64,000 nt of DNA. Origin: Alphaproteobacteria bacterium. GTDB lineage: Bacteria; Pseudomonadota; Alphaproteobacteria; Bin65. Numbering within the stretch: the first letter of the stretch is position 1; every line of letters begins with the position of its first letter. Positions 27,082-36,396 of this stretch are shown in pieces. Location: contig JAJFFJ010000043.1 of assembly GCA_021776685.1 (NCBI GenBank), forward strand, positions 62,001-126,000. The letters run 5' to 3'. The notes under the pieces are model-generated. The model was given only the letters and a program-made list of their open reading frames with translations, had not been told where the DNA came from and did not search any database. Position numbers and translations under genes: made by a program.

Positions 27082-27324
27082 GGAATGTTCGCGCCAAGGG
27101 CGTCCACCATACTGACCCTGCGCAAAACCAAATCCTCTTCCGCTTCCCGCAACCTGTTTGATCCGAAGCCTACTCTGTAGGTTGGGAATGGATTATATGA
27201 GTGCCTTGCGTGGTGATCGCCGGCGCAGACAGGTGAGCTAGGCGGAACTGAGATGCATCGCTGATTGTCCAGTAAAAACTACCAAACCCGTCAAGCTATA
27301 ACAGGCGAGTAAACGGAGCTGATT
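27082..27324. promoter_or_regulatory. Intergenic region before the TetR gene, with a short palindrome
   Basis: 243 bases without a gene. It contains CCTAC-TCT-GTAGG (27169-27181), a perfect 5-base-arm palindrome that could be an operator for the TetR protein encoded next. The promoter itself is not clear. Confidence 0.35.
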
Positions 27325-27945
27325 GTGGTGCAGGTCAAGAAACAGGCGATCGAAGACGCCATCATCGCGGCTGCATTCGAGCTCTTCAGCGAATCGGGAT
27401 TTCGCAAGACCAAACTCTCCGATATTGCGGCGGTGGCCGGCGTCGGAGTGGGTAACATCTACTCTTATTTCCCGTCAAAGACCCATCTGCTGTATCAGGT
27501 GTTTCGGCCGTGGTTCCTTGCCCGTCTTGCTGAGACCGAAAGCCTGGCGCTGCGCGAGCCTGCTCCGCTGTTGCGTATCCAGAGCATTCTCATGAGCCTG
27601 TGGCATGGCATACCCGAGACCAACCCGGGTCTTGCCAATAGCCTGATGGAAGCCCTCGCGACCGAAGCGCCTGGGACCGGCAAAATGGATCCGCTGCTCC
27701 GCGATGCCGAGGCTCGGATATCCGCCATGCTGGCGGACGCCCTTCCGGCGGACCGGCAAACGCTGGTCGCCGATGATGTGCTGAGCAATCTGTGCCTGAT
27801 GGCCTATGACGGCTTCGCCATTAACCGGCGGATTGGTGATTTGAAAGATATTGAAGCAACGGCTGCCCTCGTTGCCCGCCTGCTCTTGGGCGAATCGCCC
27901 GAAGGGGCGCGGACAAGCCCGATAGATCCGGGGAAAAGCAGGTAG
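27325..27945 (+). CDS. TetR/AcrR family transcriptional regulator
   Basis: A 206-residue repressor. The N-terminal helix-turn-helix is clear: AIIAAAFELFSESGF, then TKLSDIAAVAGVGVGNIYSYFPSKTHLLYQV (residues about 8-55). The C-terminal ligand domain is divergent, as usual. It begins with GTG (27325, or 27328); GGAG eight bases upstream supports this. It sits between the ligase/PhyH/HsaA-like set and the PyrK-PyrD-HyuAB set and may control either or both. The ligand is unknown. Confidence 0.9.
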   Translation: MVQVKKQAIEDAIIAAAFELFSESGFRKTKLSDIAAVAGVGVGNIYSYFPSKTHLLYQVFRPWFLARLAETESLALREPAPLLRIQSILMSLWHGIPETNPGLANSLMEALATEAPGTGKMDPLLRDAEARISAMLADALPADRQTLVADDVLSNLCLMAYDGFAINRRIGDLKDIEATAALVARLLLGESPEGARTSPIDPGKSR

Positions 27946-28052
27946 CGGTCTGAAGAAAATGCTGTTCCCTTTGTTGTGGAGTCTAGACATTCAGCTCAAA
28001 ACCGAATTATATTCGATATACAGATAACCCAAGGCATCCAGGGCCTGAGAAT

Positions 28053-28892
28053 ATGAGTGAACCTGCCCCCAAGGCTGCCGCTGACCTTGAGCGTTTTCCC
28101 GTTGGCGAGATGATCGGGACGGTCGTCGAGAACACGGCGGTCAACGACGGCTACAATCATCTCGTGCTGGATGCGCCGCGCGGGGCCGCAACCGCAAAGG
28201 CGGGGCAGTTTTTTCACCTGCTTTGTCCGCCGACAGGCGAACATACGCCATTCCTGCGCCGCCCGATGAGCATCTACCGCATCGACCGGGGGCAAGGCCG
28301 GCTTGAGTTTCTCTACAAGATCGTTGGTGGCGGAACCAAGGCGTTGGCGACGCTGAAAGCGGGCGATGGGCTCAATATCTTTGGCCCTCTGGGGGTGGGG
28401 TTCACCCTGGAAGATGGCTGGAAGCATGTGCTGATGGTCGCCCGCGGAGTCGGTCTCGCCACACTCGCGCCCCTTGCCGAACTAGCGGCCGAGCGGGATG
28501 TGCGGGTAACAGCGATCCTCAGCGCACGGTCGCCCGAATTCATGATGTCAGAAGAGTATTTGCGCTCCGTCGGTGCAAAGGTCATCACGGTGAACGATGC
28601 AGATGGCACCAGCAACGTCGACGATGTCGAGCGGACAGTTCGCGGGATCGTCGAAGCCGAGGGCGTGGATCTCCTCGCGACCTGTGGATCGAACCGGCTG
28701 CTTCTGATGCTGCAATGTCTGGCCCGCGAATACGGGATTGCCGGCCAGGTCGCGCTTGAGCAGCTGATGGGTTGCGGCATCGGCATGTGCTTTGTCTGCG
28801 TGCTGCCTTTCCGCACGCCGGACGGACTGGCCTACAGGCGCGTCTGCAAAGACGGCCCGGTTTTCCCCATCGAGGAGGCGCTCTCTTGGTAG
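28053..28892 (+). CDS. PyrK-like dihydroorotate dehydrogenase electron-transfer subunit
   Basis: A 279-residue FAD/2Fe-2S reductase subunit. Visible are LRRPMSIYRI (FAD), FGPLGVGFTL, and the C-terminal cluster site GCGIGMCFVCVLPF ... RRVCKDGPVF, whose four cysteines match the PyrK 2Fe-2S site. In class 1B dihydroorotate dehydrogenase it links PyrD to NAD. Its last codons overlap the likely start of the PyrD-like gene. Because the neighbours are hydantoinase-type genes, this pair may reduce or oxidise a pyrimidine- or hydantoin-like ring rather than serve biosynthesis (inference). Confidence 0.88.
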   Translation: MSEPAPKAAADLERFPVGEMIGTVVENTAVNDGYNHLVLDAPRGAATAKAGQFFHLLCPPTGEHTPFLRRPMSIYRIDRGQGRLEFLYKIVGGGTKALATLKAGDGLNIFGPLGVGFTLEDGWKHVLMVARGVGLATLAPLAELAAERDVRVTAILSARSPEFMMSEEYLRSVGAKVITVNDADGTSNVDDVERTVRGIVEAEGVDLLATCGSNRLLLMLQCLAREYGIAGQVALEQLMGCGIGMCFVCVLPFRTPDGLAYRRVCKDGPVFPIEEALSW

Positions 28893-29827
28893 ACATGTCG
28901 GTGCAGATTGGGCGGGTCAGTCTCGCCAACCCGGTCATGCCGGGATCCGGGACGTTCGGCGAAGGCCTTGACGATGTGATGGACCTCAACCGCCTGGGTG
29001 CGATTGTGGCCAAGACCATCACCCCTGAGCCACGCGAGGGTAGCCCTCTGCCCCGCGTCGTCGAATACAAAGACGCATTTTTGGGGGCGATCGGTATCCC
29101 GAACAAGGGCCCGGAGCATTTTGTGCGTGAGATTGCTTCCTTCTACAGGCAATTCTCGCCGCCATTCGTGGCCAGTATTTCTGCCCCGACAGTTGAGGCT
29201 TTCGGCAAGATCGCCGCCGATGTCAGCAAGCCCGGCATCGACATCCTCGAAATCAATATTTCCTGCCCCAATCTAGAAAAGGACGGTAAGGCCTTCGCGA
29301 TGGATCCGGACGCGACCGAGAAGGCGATCCGGCGCATTACCGAATGTACAGATTTGCCGGTCTGGGCGAAGCTTTCACCAAACGCCGGGGACGCCCCGAC
29401 CGTTGCACAGGCCGCCGAGGCCGGCGGCGCGGAAGCGCTTACGGTCGCCAACGCCATGGTCGGCATGGCGATCGACGCTGAGGCCATGCGGCCCAGGCTT
29501 GGCAACATCACCGGCGGCATGACGGGGCCGGCGACGAAGCCCGTGATCCTCTTCATGGCCTATCAGGTGGCGCGCTCGGTCTCGATCCCGGTCATTGGCT
29601 GCGGCGGCATCTCCACGGCAGAGGACGCGATCGAGTATATGCTTGCTGGCGCCAGCGCGATTCAGGCCGGCACGGTCAATTTCATCCATCCTGCCGCCAT
29701 GCTCGACATTATCGACGGCATGGAAGCCTATTGTCGCCGCAAGGGGATTGAACGAGTCAGCGACCTGACCGGCGCTCTCGATGATGACGAGGGCATGAAA
29801 CTCGAACAACTCGCCAAGTCTGCATAA
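28886..29827 (+). CDS. Class 1B dihydroorotate dehydrogenase-like (PyrD) catalytic subunit
   Basis: A 313-residue FMN TIM-barrel enzyme: NPVMPGSGTFG, LGAIVAKTITPEPREG, ILEINISCPNLEKDG (the Cys of SCPN is the catalytic base in class 1 enzymes), VWAKLSPNAGD, ANAMVGMAIDAE and GCGGISTAEDAIEYMLAGASAIQAGT. GGAGG seven bases upstream favours the TTG at 28886, which overlaps the PyrK-like stop; the ATG at 28895 is the alternative. It is followed by HyuA after 4 bases. A catabolic ring-oxidoreductase role is suggested by context, but a biosynthetic dihydroorotate dehydrogenase is not excluded. Confidence 0.88.
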   Translation: MVDMSVQIGRVSLANPVMPGSGTFGEGLDDVMDLNRLGAIVAKTITPEPREGSPLPRVVEYKDAFLGAIGIPNKGPEHFVREIASFYRQFSPPFVASISAPTVEAFGKIAADVSKPGIDILEINISCPNLEKDGKAFAMDPDATEKAIRRITECTDLPVWAKLSPNAGDAPTVAQAAEAGGAEALTVANAMVGMAIDAEAMRPRLGNITGGMTGPATKPVILFMAYQVARSVSIPVIGCGGISTAEDAIEYMLAGASAIQAGTVNFIHPAAMLDIIDGMEAYCRRKGIERVSDLTGALDDDEGMKLEQLAKSA

Positions 29828-29831
29828 CCCG

Positions 29832-31919
29832 ATGACCGATCGATACTTAAGAGCCGCCGTCGACGTTGGCGGCACCTTCACCGATATTGCGTTGAGCGAC
29901 GTCCGAACCGGGCGATTGATTTCAGCCAAGGTTCTGACCACGCCGGGCAATCGCGCGGACGGAGTTCTGGGCGGCATCGATGTCGCGCTGGATGTTTCCG
30001 GAGCCAAACCCGAAGAAGTCGCCGAAATCGTGCATGGCTCGACAACCGGCACAAATGCCCTGATCGAGCGCACGGGGGCAAAGGTCGGTCTCCTGACCAC
30101 CGAAGGGTTCCGCGACGTGCTTGAAATCGGACGGTGCATGCGTCCGATGGAAGGCCTTTACGACGTTACCATTGACCGACCGTTGCCTCTGGTGCCCCGC
30201 TATCTGAGGCTTGAGGCGCGCGAACGCCTGGACGCTCAGGGTCAGGTTGTTCAGCCGCTTGATGAAGCGAGCGTTGCCGCTGCGGCCGAACTTTTCGCCC
30301 TTGAAGGGGTCGAAGCCGTAGCCATCTGCTTCCTCTTCGCATTCCGCAACGCGGTTCACGAAGAGCGCGCGGCGGAGATCATCACGGCAGCGCTCCCGAA
30401 CGTGCCGATCACGCTCTCCCACCAGATAAGCCCGGAATACCGTGAATACGAACGTAGCTCGACCGCGGTCATGAATGCCTATCTTACGCCGATCATGAAT
30501 ACCTATCTCGACGATCTTGAGCCGCGATTGCAGGCGAGACTGGGACCGTCGCGGCTTTCAATCATCCAGGCCAATGGTGGTTCGACCTCGGTTGAGATCG
30601 CCCGCGCAAAGGCGCTGACCACTGTTAATTCCGGACCGGCAGGTGGTGTAGTGGCGGCCGCCTTTTACGGCCGTCGTCATGGCCGGAAGCGCATCGTCTC
30701 GGTCGATATGGGTGGCACCTCCTTTGACATCGGGCTCGTCGAGGACGGCGCGTCGACAGTCACGACAGATGGCGCGTTCCAGGACCTGCCTGTCAAAATT
30801 CCGATCATCGATCTGCACATTATCGGCGCCGGCGGCGGCTCGATTGCCTGGCAGGATCCCGGCGGCGCACTTAATGTTGGTCCGCGTTCGGCTGGTTCCG
30901 ATCCAGGCCCGGCATGCTACGGGCGTGGCGGCAACGCACCTACGGTGACCGACGCGAACCTGGTGCTTGGCCGGCTCAATCCCGAGTATTTCAACGGCGG
31001 ACGCATCAAGCTCGATGCGGATGCGGCCAGGGCTGCAGTCGGCGAACTGGCGAAGGAACTGGACATGGGCCTCGAGGATGCCGCGCTTGGCATTCTCAGG
31101 GTAGTCAACGCCAACATGGTCAAAGGTATCGCCACGGTCACGATCCAGCGCGGCATTGATGTGCGTGATTTCTCGCTGCTCTCATTCGGCGGAGCAGGTG
31201 GACTGCACGCAGTCGATCTGGCGGTTGAGCTTGGCATGGTCGAAGCGGTGATCCCACCTCTGCCGGGCATATTTTCCGCGGTTGGACTGCTGGTGACTGA
31301 AACGCGGCAGGACTACGTGACGGCGCTCGGCAATGTCGATTCGTCTTCAACGGATCTGGACGGACTGGAAACGCATTTCGCGCGCATGGAAGCGGAAGGT
31401 GCTGCCGATATGGCAGCCCAGGGCTTTGGTCAGGATGATATTGAGCTGCGTCGGGCAGCTGACCTCAAAATCGCCGGCCAGACCTACGAACTCTCTTTGC
31501 CGCTACCTGACCAGGGCACGCTAACCCAGGCTGGGCTTTCGGCGTTGATCGAGGCTTTCAGCGCGCTCTATCGGGAACGTTATGCATTCTTCTTCGAGGG
31601 TGAGCCGATCGAGCTGGTCAATCTGCGCGTCACGGCCTTTGGCCGAAATGCGACAGTCGACCTGCCTGAGGATGAGTCTCCCGGCGGTGACCCGGCGGGT
31701 GCGATCAAGGACCGGCGCCCGGTCTATTTTGAAGGCGCAGGCTGGGTCGAATGCGCGATCTATGATCGCGACCGGCTTGCCGGCGGCATGATCGTCACCG
31801 GCCCTGCGATCATTGAAGAAGAGACTTCGGCAACCCTGGTATCGCCAAAGCGGTCGGCGGAAGTGACGGCCGATCACGGCCTGATCATTGCGCTTGGCCA
31901 GGAGGGGAGCAGCACATGA
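29832..31919 (+). CDS. hyuA: Hydantoinase/oxoprolinase family subunit A (HyuA)
   Basis: A 695-residue ASKHA-fold ATPase subunit: RAAVDVGGTFTDIALSD (phosphate 1), EIVHGSTTGTNALIER, VSVDMGGTSFDIGLV and IIGAGGGSIAWQDPGG, with LSFGGAGGLHAVDLA late. With HyuB it hydrolyses (or, in relatives, carboxylates) substrates such as hydantoins, 5-oxoproline, N-methylhydantoin or acetone, at ATP cost. Its stop overlaps the HyuB start by 4 bases (ATGA). Substrate is not decidable here; the PyrDK-like pair upstream hints at a cyclic amide or ureide. Confidence 0.92.
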   Translation: MTDRYLRAAVDVGGTFTDIALSDVRTGRLISAKVLTTPGNRADGVLGGIDVALDVSGAKPEEVAEIVHGSTTGTNALIERTGAKVGLLTTEGFRDVLEIGRCMRPMEGLYDVTIDRPLPLVPRYLRLEARERLDAQGQVVQPLDEASVAAAAELFALEGVEAVAICFLFAFRNAVHEERAAEIITAALPNVPITLSHQISPEYREYERSSTAVMNAYLTPIMNTYLDDLEPRLQARLGPSRLSIIQANGGSTSVEIARAKALTTVNSGPAGGVVAAAFYGRRHGRKRIVSVDMGGTSFDIGLVEDGASTVTTDGAFQDLPVKIPIIDLHIIGAGGGSIAWQDPGGALNVGPRSAGSDPGPACYGRGGNAPTVTDANLVLGRLNPEYFNGGRIKLDADAARAAVGELAKELDMGLEDAALGILRVVNANMVKGIATVTIQRGIDVRDFSLLSFGGAGGLHAVDLAVELGMVEAVIPPLPGIFSAVGLLVTETRQDYVTALGNVDSSSTDLDGLETHFARMEAEGAADMAAQGFGQDDIELRRAADLKIAGQTYELSLPLPDQGTLTQAGLSALIEAFSALYRERYAFFFEGEPIELVNLRVTAFGRNATVDLPEDESPGGDPAGAIKDRRPVYFEGAGWVECAIYDRDRLAGGMIVTGPAIIEEETSATLVSPKRSAEVTADHGLIIALGQEGSST

Positions 31920-33595
31920 CCGACATGATCACAATGCAGGTGATCCGCTATGCGCTGGAACAGATCGCCGACGAGATGGGCTACACCCTCGTTCGCACCG
32001 GTCGCTCCACAATCATAACTGAGATCAAGGATATTTCGTGTGTCATCACCGACGCGAAGGGCCAGACCGTCGCCCAAGCGCACCACACGCCGAGCCTGCT
32101 TGCCGGATTCGAGATTACGATGCGCGAGCTCGTCTCGAAATTCAGTGCCGACAACCTGTCGCCCGGCGACGTGATCATCACCAACGACCCCTATAAGGGC
32201 GGCCAACACATCATGGACCTCTACGCCATCGCGCCGGCGTTCCATGACGGTGAGCTGATCGGGTTCGTTGGCAATATTGCGCATCATTCCGACCTCGGCG
32301 GCGTTGCGGCCGGGGGCGTCGCGGGCGGCATTCGCGAGATTTATCTGGAAGGCCTCCGCCTGCCGATGGTCAAGCTCTACAAGGCAGGCGTCGAGGATGA
32401 GGAGATCACTGGCATCATCGCCAACCAGATCCGGGTGCCAGACAAAACGCTGGGCGACATCCGCGCCCAGGTTGCCTCGCTGATGGTCGGTACAGACCGT
32501 CTGGATCGGCTCTATACCCGGCATGGGGCGAATCTCGTTCAACAGGCTTGCGATGACCTGCTCGACTATTCAGAGCGCCGCATGCGTAAGGGCCTTGAGG
32601 CGCTGCCCGATGGAACTTATGAGGCGGAAGATTTTATCGACGACGATGGCATTGTTGACGAACTGATCCGGGTTGCGATCAAGGTCACTATTGCTGGCGA
32701 CCGGGTGATCGTCGATTTATCCGACAGTGATCCGCAGGCGCAGGGCAACACCAACTCGACCATCGCCAACACCCATGCGGCGATCTACTACACGCTGATT
32801 GCCGTGGTTGATCCACACATGCCGCCAAACTCCGGCTGCTACCGGCCGATTGAGGTGATCGCCAAGCCAGGCACCATCGTCAATCCACTGCCGCCCGGCG
32901 CGGTTGCTGCCAGGACGAACTGTTCGGCAAAGATTGTCGAGGCGATGTTGTTTGCACTGGCGCCGCTTGCGCCGGACCGGGTGACTGCGGGCTCCCACGG
33001 GCAGATTACGACCTGCGGATTTGGCGGTCGGGATCCGGAAACGGGCGAGCCCTTCATCTATACCGACATCCAGGGTGGCGGAAATGGCGGCCGCGCGCAC
33101 AGCGATGGCGCCGATGGCCAGGACGGACATTTGGCGCGCTTCATGAACACCCCCGTCGAGGCCGTTGAGCAGCGGTTCCCAGTTCGGATTGAGCGCTATG
33201 CCCTTATCCCCGACAGCGGCGGCGCCGGGAAATATCGCGGCAGCCTGGCACTTCAGCGCGATATTCGTCTGCTCGCCGACGGGGTCAGCTTTGCCCGCTA
33301 CAGCGACCGCCACAAGGTCGCCCCGAAGGGCCTGTTTGGCGGTCTTGAAGGGGCGCCGGGCGCGATTATCCGAAATCCGGACTCGAACCACGAGGAACGA
33401 ATGGCCTCAAAGGGGCTCGATACGCTCGCGCAAGACGATCTGATCAGCATTCGCCTGCCGGGAGCTGGCGGCTTCGGCAGCCCGGGCGAGCGTATGCCCG
33501 AAGCCATTGCCGCTGATTTGCGGGATGGCAAGGTCTCGCAAGAAGTCGTCGACCGGGACTATGGCGGCGGGGGAACGCCGGCGGCAGACGAATAG
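31916..33595 (+). CDS. hyuB: Hydantoinase/oxoprolinase family subunit B (HyuB)
   Basis: A 559-residue partner of HyuA. Typical sequence runs are MGYTLVRTGRSTIITEIKDISC, GDVIITNDPYKGGQHIMDL, GNIAHHSDLGGVAAGG, NSGCYRPIEVIAKPGTIVNP and the C-terminal YALIPDSGGAGKYRGSLAL and LPGAGGFGSPGER. The His/Asp residues around GNIAHHSD form the metal site in acetone carboxylase-type relatives. End of the PyrK-PyrD-HyuA-HyuB operon, convergent with the TRAP permease at 33730. Confidence 0.92.
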   Translation: MTDMITMQVIRYALEQIADEMGYTLVRTGRSTIITEIKDISCVITDAKGQTVAQAHHTPSLLAGFEITMRELVSKFSADNLSPGDVIITNDPYKGGQHIMDLYAIAPAFHDGELIGFVGNIAHHSDLGGVAAGGVAGGIREIYLEGLRLPMVKLYKAGVEDEEITGIIANQIRVPDKTLGDIRAQVASLMVGTDRLDRLYTRHGANLVQQACDDLLDYSERRMRKGLEALPDGTYEAEDFIDDDGIVDELIRVAIKVTIAGDRVIVDLSDSDPQAQGNTNSTIANTHAAIYYTLIAVVDPHMPPNSGCYRPIEVIAKPGTIVNPLPPGAVAARTNCSAKIVEAMLFALAPLAPDRVTAGSHGQITTCGFGGRDPETGEPFIYTDIQGGGNGGRAHSDGADGQDGHLARFMNTPVEAVEQRFPVRIERYALIPDSGGAGKYRGSLALQRDIRLLADGVSFARYSDRHKVAPKGLFGGLEGAPGAIIRNPDSNHEERMASKGLDTLAQDDLISIRLPGAGGFGSPGERMPEAIAADLRDGKVSQEVVDRDYGGGGTPAADE

Positions 33596-33729
33596 CCGAT
33601 CCGGACAACTCCGCACGGTTGGCCGGCAACCATCCACCCAGAAGATATCGCTTTGGCCTTGTCACCTTGGTCAGGATCGACGGCAATACAGCGCCCGCAT
33701 CATGCCGCGCATCGGCACAGTTCAATGGC

Positions 33730-35700
33730 CTAACCCATCGTCCCCGGCAGCCATATGACCAGGATTGGTAAAAACAGGAACAGGAGCAATCGCAGGATGT
33801 CCGCCACGAGGAATGGCATGATCCCTCTGAAAACGGTGGTCAGGGGCGTGCCATCCGAGATGCTCTTGATGACAAAGACATTGAGGCCAAGGGGCGGGGT
33901 GATCATGCCGATCTCGATGACCATCACCGTCATGATGCCCCACCAAAGAAGATCGTAGTGGTAGCTGTTTATGAGCGGCAGGACGACCGGCACGGTGATC
34001 AGCAGCATGGTGATCGGGTCCATGAACGCGCCGAGAAAAATATAGAGTACCAGGATGGCGAGGATCACCAATATCGGAGACAGGTCGAGGCTTTGGGTCC
34101 AGGTGACGATATCGTTGGGCATTTGGGTGATGCCGATAAAGAAGGCGAACGCCATCGCGCCAATCACGATCATGTAGAGCATGCCGGTGCTGGAGGCGGT
34201 TTCTTCCAGTACCCGCCACAGGCCGCCTGCGCTTAGCCCTTTTCGCGCCCAGGCGAAAATGAAGGCAACCCCGGCGCCGACTGCTGCGGCCTCTGTCGCG
34301 TCGAAGATGCCGCCATATATGCCGCCCACGACAATGCCAAACAGGATCAGAACCGACCAGGCACCCAGCAGGGCGGACAGAATCTCCGACCCTGATGCCG
34401 CCTCGCCGGCCGGCGCCGAATTGGGCGACAGGCGTACCGTCAGGAAGATTACGGCCATATAGAAGAACGTCGCGACGATTGCTGGAATGACCGCCGCGAT
34501 GAACATCTTGTTGATCGATGTGTCCGCCAGAACCGCATAGATGACCATGATGGCGGAAGGCGGGATCAGCATGCCAAGGGTGCCGCCCGCGGCGATGCAG
34601 CCTGTGGCCAGGCGGTCCTCGTAGCCCCGTCGGCGCATCTCAGGCAGGGACACCCGGCCCATGGTTGCCGCCGTCGCGACCGATGACCCTGTCACCGCGC
34701 CAAATCCTGCACAGGCGCCGATAGTGGCCAGCGCCAGGCCGCCGCGGAACCGGCCCAGGATTGCATTTGCCAGGCGATAGATGTCCGCCGAAACACCTGC
34801 GGCACTGGCGAACCCGCCCATCAAGATAAACAGAGGTACGGCGGCCAAATCGAGCTTGACCAGCAGGTCGCCGGCGTCGGTGGCCAGTTTGAACAGCCCG
34901 GCTGAATAGCCGCCGGTGACGCCGGCGACGCTTGCAAGACCGACCAGGCCCATAGCGGCGGCAAGGGGCACCTGCAGCATGATCAGGCACAGCATGGCGA
35001 CAAAGGTGCCGGCAACCAGCCAGTCCCTATTGCCTCCAGGCTCGGCCGACAGCACGATGGCGACTGCGCCCCCGGCGAGCAGTAACAAGATTGCGGTCAC
35101 CACATTCCAGACGCGTTTTCCGCCGCTGTCCGCGTTGGTGCGCCCCGCCACCAGAGGTGCCAACACCCGCAGCCGGCTGAGCGTGACCGCAGCCTGAACC
35201 ACCACGCCAAACCCACAAATCGCAGTGACCACCCACCAGAAGGGAGCGACCGGCAACAAGAGGGTGGTGGTCTCACCGTTTCGGGACGCGACGCCCTCCG
35301 CGTAAATTGCAAACCGCCATGTCAGAATTATCAGGAATGCCAGAAGGAGGGCAGAGCCGAGCGTCGCCAGAAACTGGCTCGTCGTCAGCGGCAATTTCTC
35401 ACCCAGGAAGTCTACGGTCAGGCTGCTGCGGGTTGCTAATACCGCCGGAAAACAGGATGCAATAATTACCGCCATCATCAATTCCGCCAGCTCGTAAAAG
35501 CCCGGAATCGGCGTGTTAATCAACGCCCGTAGCGATACATCGACAATCGTCAGGAGTGAGATGGCCAGCATGCCGGCAACGGCTGCCAGGGCGATGGCCC
35601 GGCTGATAATCTTCAGGATATGCTCAAGCTGGGGAAGCCACGAGCCCGGCGGCCGCGCCTCACCCCGGACGGCGGCTTTCATCGTCCCGGCATTTTGCAT
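33730..35700 (-). CDS. Fused TRAP transporter small-large permease (DctQ-DctM)
   Basis: A 656-residue membrane protein in which a four-helix DctQ domain (about residues 25-180, with NTPIPGFYELAELMMAVIIASCFPAVLA) is joined to a twelve-helix DctM domain (about 225-655, with GACAGFGAVTGSSVATAATMGRVSLPEM, AAGGTLGMLIPPSAIMVIYAVL and GMITPPLGLNVFVIK). One polypeptide therefore supplies the whole TRAP membrane part. It probably works with the binding protein encoded at 38673, four genes away on the same strand; the leaderless TAXI-like protein at 36397 is a second candidate partner but lacks a signal peptide. ATG 35700 or 35682. Confidence 0.93.
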   Translation of the reverse strand: MQNAGTMKAAVRGEARPPGSWLPQLEHILKIISRAIALAAVAGMLAISLLTIVDVSLRALINTPIPGFYELAELMMAVIIASCFPAVLATRSSLTVDFLGEKLPLTTSQFLATLGSALLLAFLIILTWRFAIYAEGVASRNGETTTLLLPVAPFWWVVTAICGFGVVVQAAVTLSRLRVLAPLVAGRTNADSGGKRVWNVVTAILLLLAGGAVAIVLSAEPGGNRDWLVAGTFVAMLCLIMLQVPLAAAMGLVGLASVAGVTGGYSAGLFKLATDAGDLLVKLDLAAVPLFILMGGFASAAGVSADIYRLANAILGRFRGGLALATIGACAGFGAVTGSSVATAATMGRVSLPEMRRRGYEDRLATGCIAAGGTLGMLIPPSAIMVIYAVLADTSINKMFIAAVIPAIVATFFYMAVIFLTVRLSPNSAPAGEAASGSEILSALLGAWSVLILFGIVVGGIYGGIFDATEAAAVGAGVAFIFAWARKGLSAGGLWRVLEETASSTGMLYMIVIGAMAFAFFIGITQMPNDIVTWTQSLDLSPILVILAILVLYIFLGAFMDPITMLLITVPVVLPLINSYHYDLLWWGIMTVMVIEIGMITPPLGLNVFVIKSISDGTPLTTVFRGIMPFLVADILRLLLFLFLPILVIWLPGTMG

Positions 35701-35793
35701 TGCTGACTTGTCCCCGGCTCACATTGCGCAGCCACTATGCCGCGTATACCATTTCATCCGCAAACACGGAAAACCCTACCAGGGACCAGATCG

Positions 35794-36351
35794 ATGAACG
35801 TGATGAGCAAGAAGTCTGAGGTACAGGGCCGGAGCGCGCCCGCTGTGCGCGGCTATCACCACTATGCCTACAAATGCAAGGATCCCGCGGCGACCCGTGC
35901 CTTCTACGAGGATCTTCTCGGACTGCCGCTTACCCATGTGGTCGAAGAGCACGATGTCAAAACCACCACAGGCGATGTGGTCTCCTTCGCCCATTTCTTT
36001 TTCGAGTTGAGCGACGGTTCGATGATCGCATTTTTCGATCTGGGCGACGGTCGCGCATCGCAGGCCGATCCTGATACTCCTGCCTTCGTAAACCACCTGG
36101 CGCTGAGCGTGGATGGAGAAGACGAACTGCAGGACATGAAGCAGCGCTTAGAGGGTGCTGGTCACGATGTCGTCGGTCCTATGGATCACGATGACTTCGT
36201 TCGCTCGATTTATTTTTGGGATCCGAATGGTATTCGAATGGAGTTTGCATATTCCATTGAAACGCCAGATCAGAAGGCCCGGGCCGCGGCTGAAGCGCAC
36301 CAGATGTTCGAGCGCTGGCGGACCAAGACGTCGCCGGCCGTACAAAAATAA
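35794..36351 (+). CDS. VOC family protein (glyoxalase/dioxygenase superfamily)
   Basis: A 185-residue vicinal oxygen chelate protein: VRGYHHYAYKCKDPAATRAFYEDLLG at the N-terminus (His22 or His23), a middle FELSDGSMIAFFDL, FVNHLALSV opening the second module and YFWDPNGIRMEFAYS at the end, giving the usual His/Glu metal ligands. It differs clearly from the VOC protein at 22540. AGGGA upstream supports the ATG at 35794. It starts the rightward run with the TAXI-like protein and cupins. Confidence 0.87.
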   Translation: MNVMSKKSEVQGRSAPAVRGYHHYAYKCKDPAATRAFYEDLLGLPLTHVVEEHDVKTTTGDVVSFAHFFFELSDGSMIAFFDLGDGRASQADPDTPAFVNHLALSVDGEDELQDMKQRLEGAGHDVVGPMDHDDFVRSIYFWDPNGIRMEFAYSIETPDQKARAAAEAHQMFERWRTKTSPAVQK

Positions 36352-36396
36352 TCAAAGGGCCGTCGGCGCACCGTTGCATCGGTATTGGGGGGGGAA

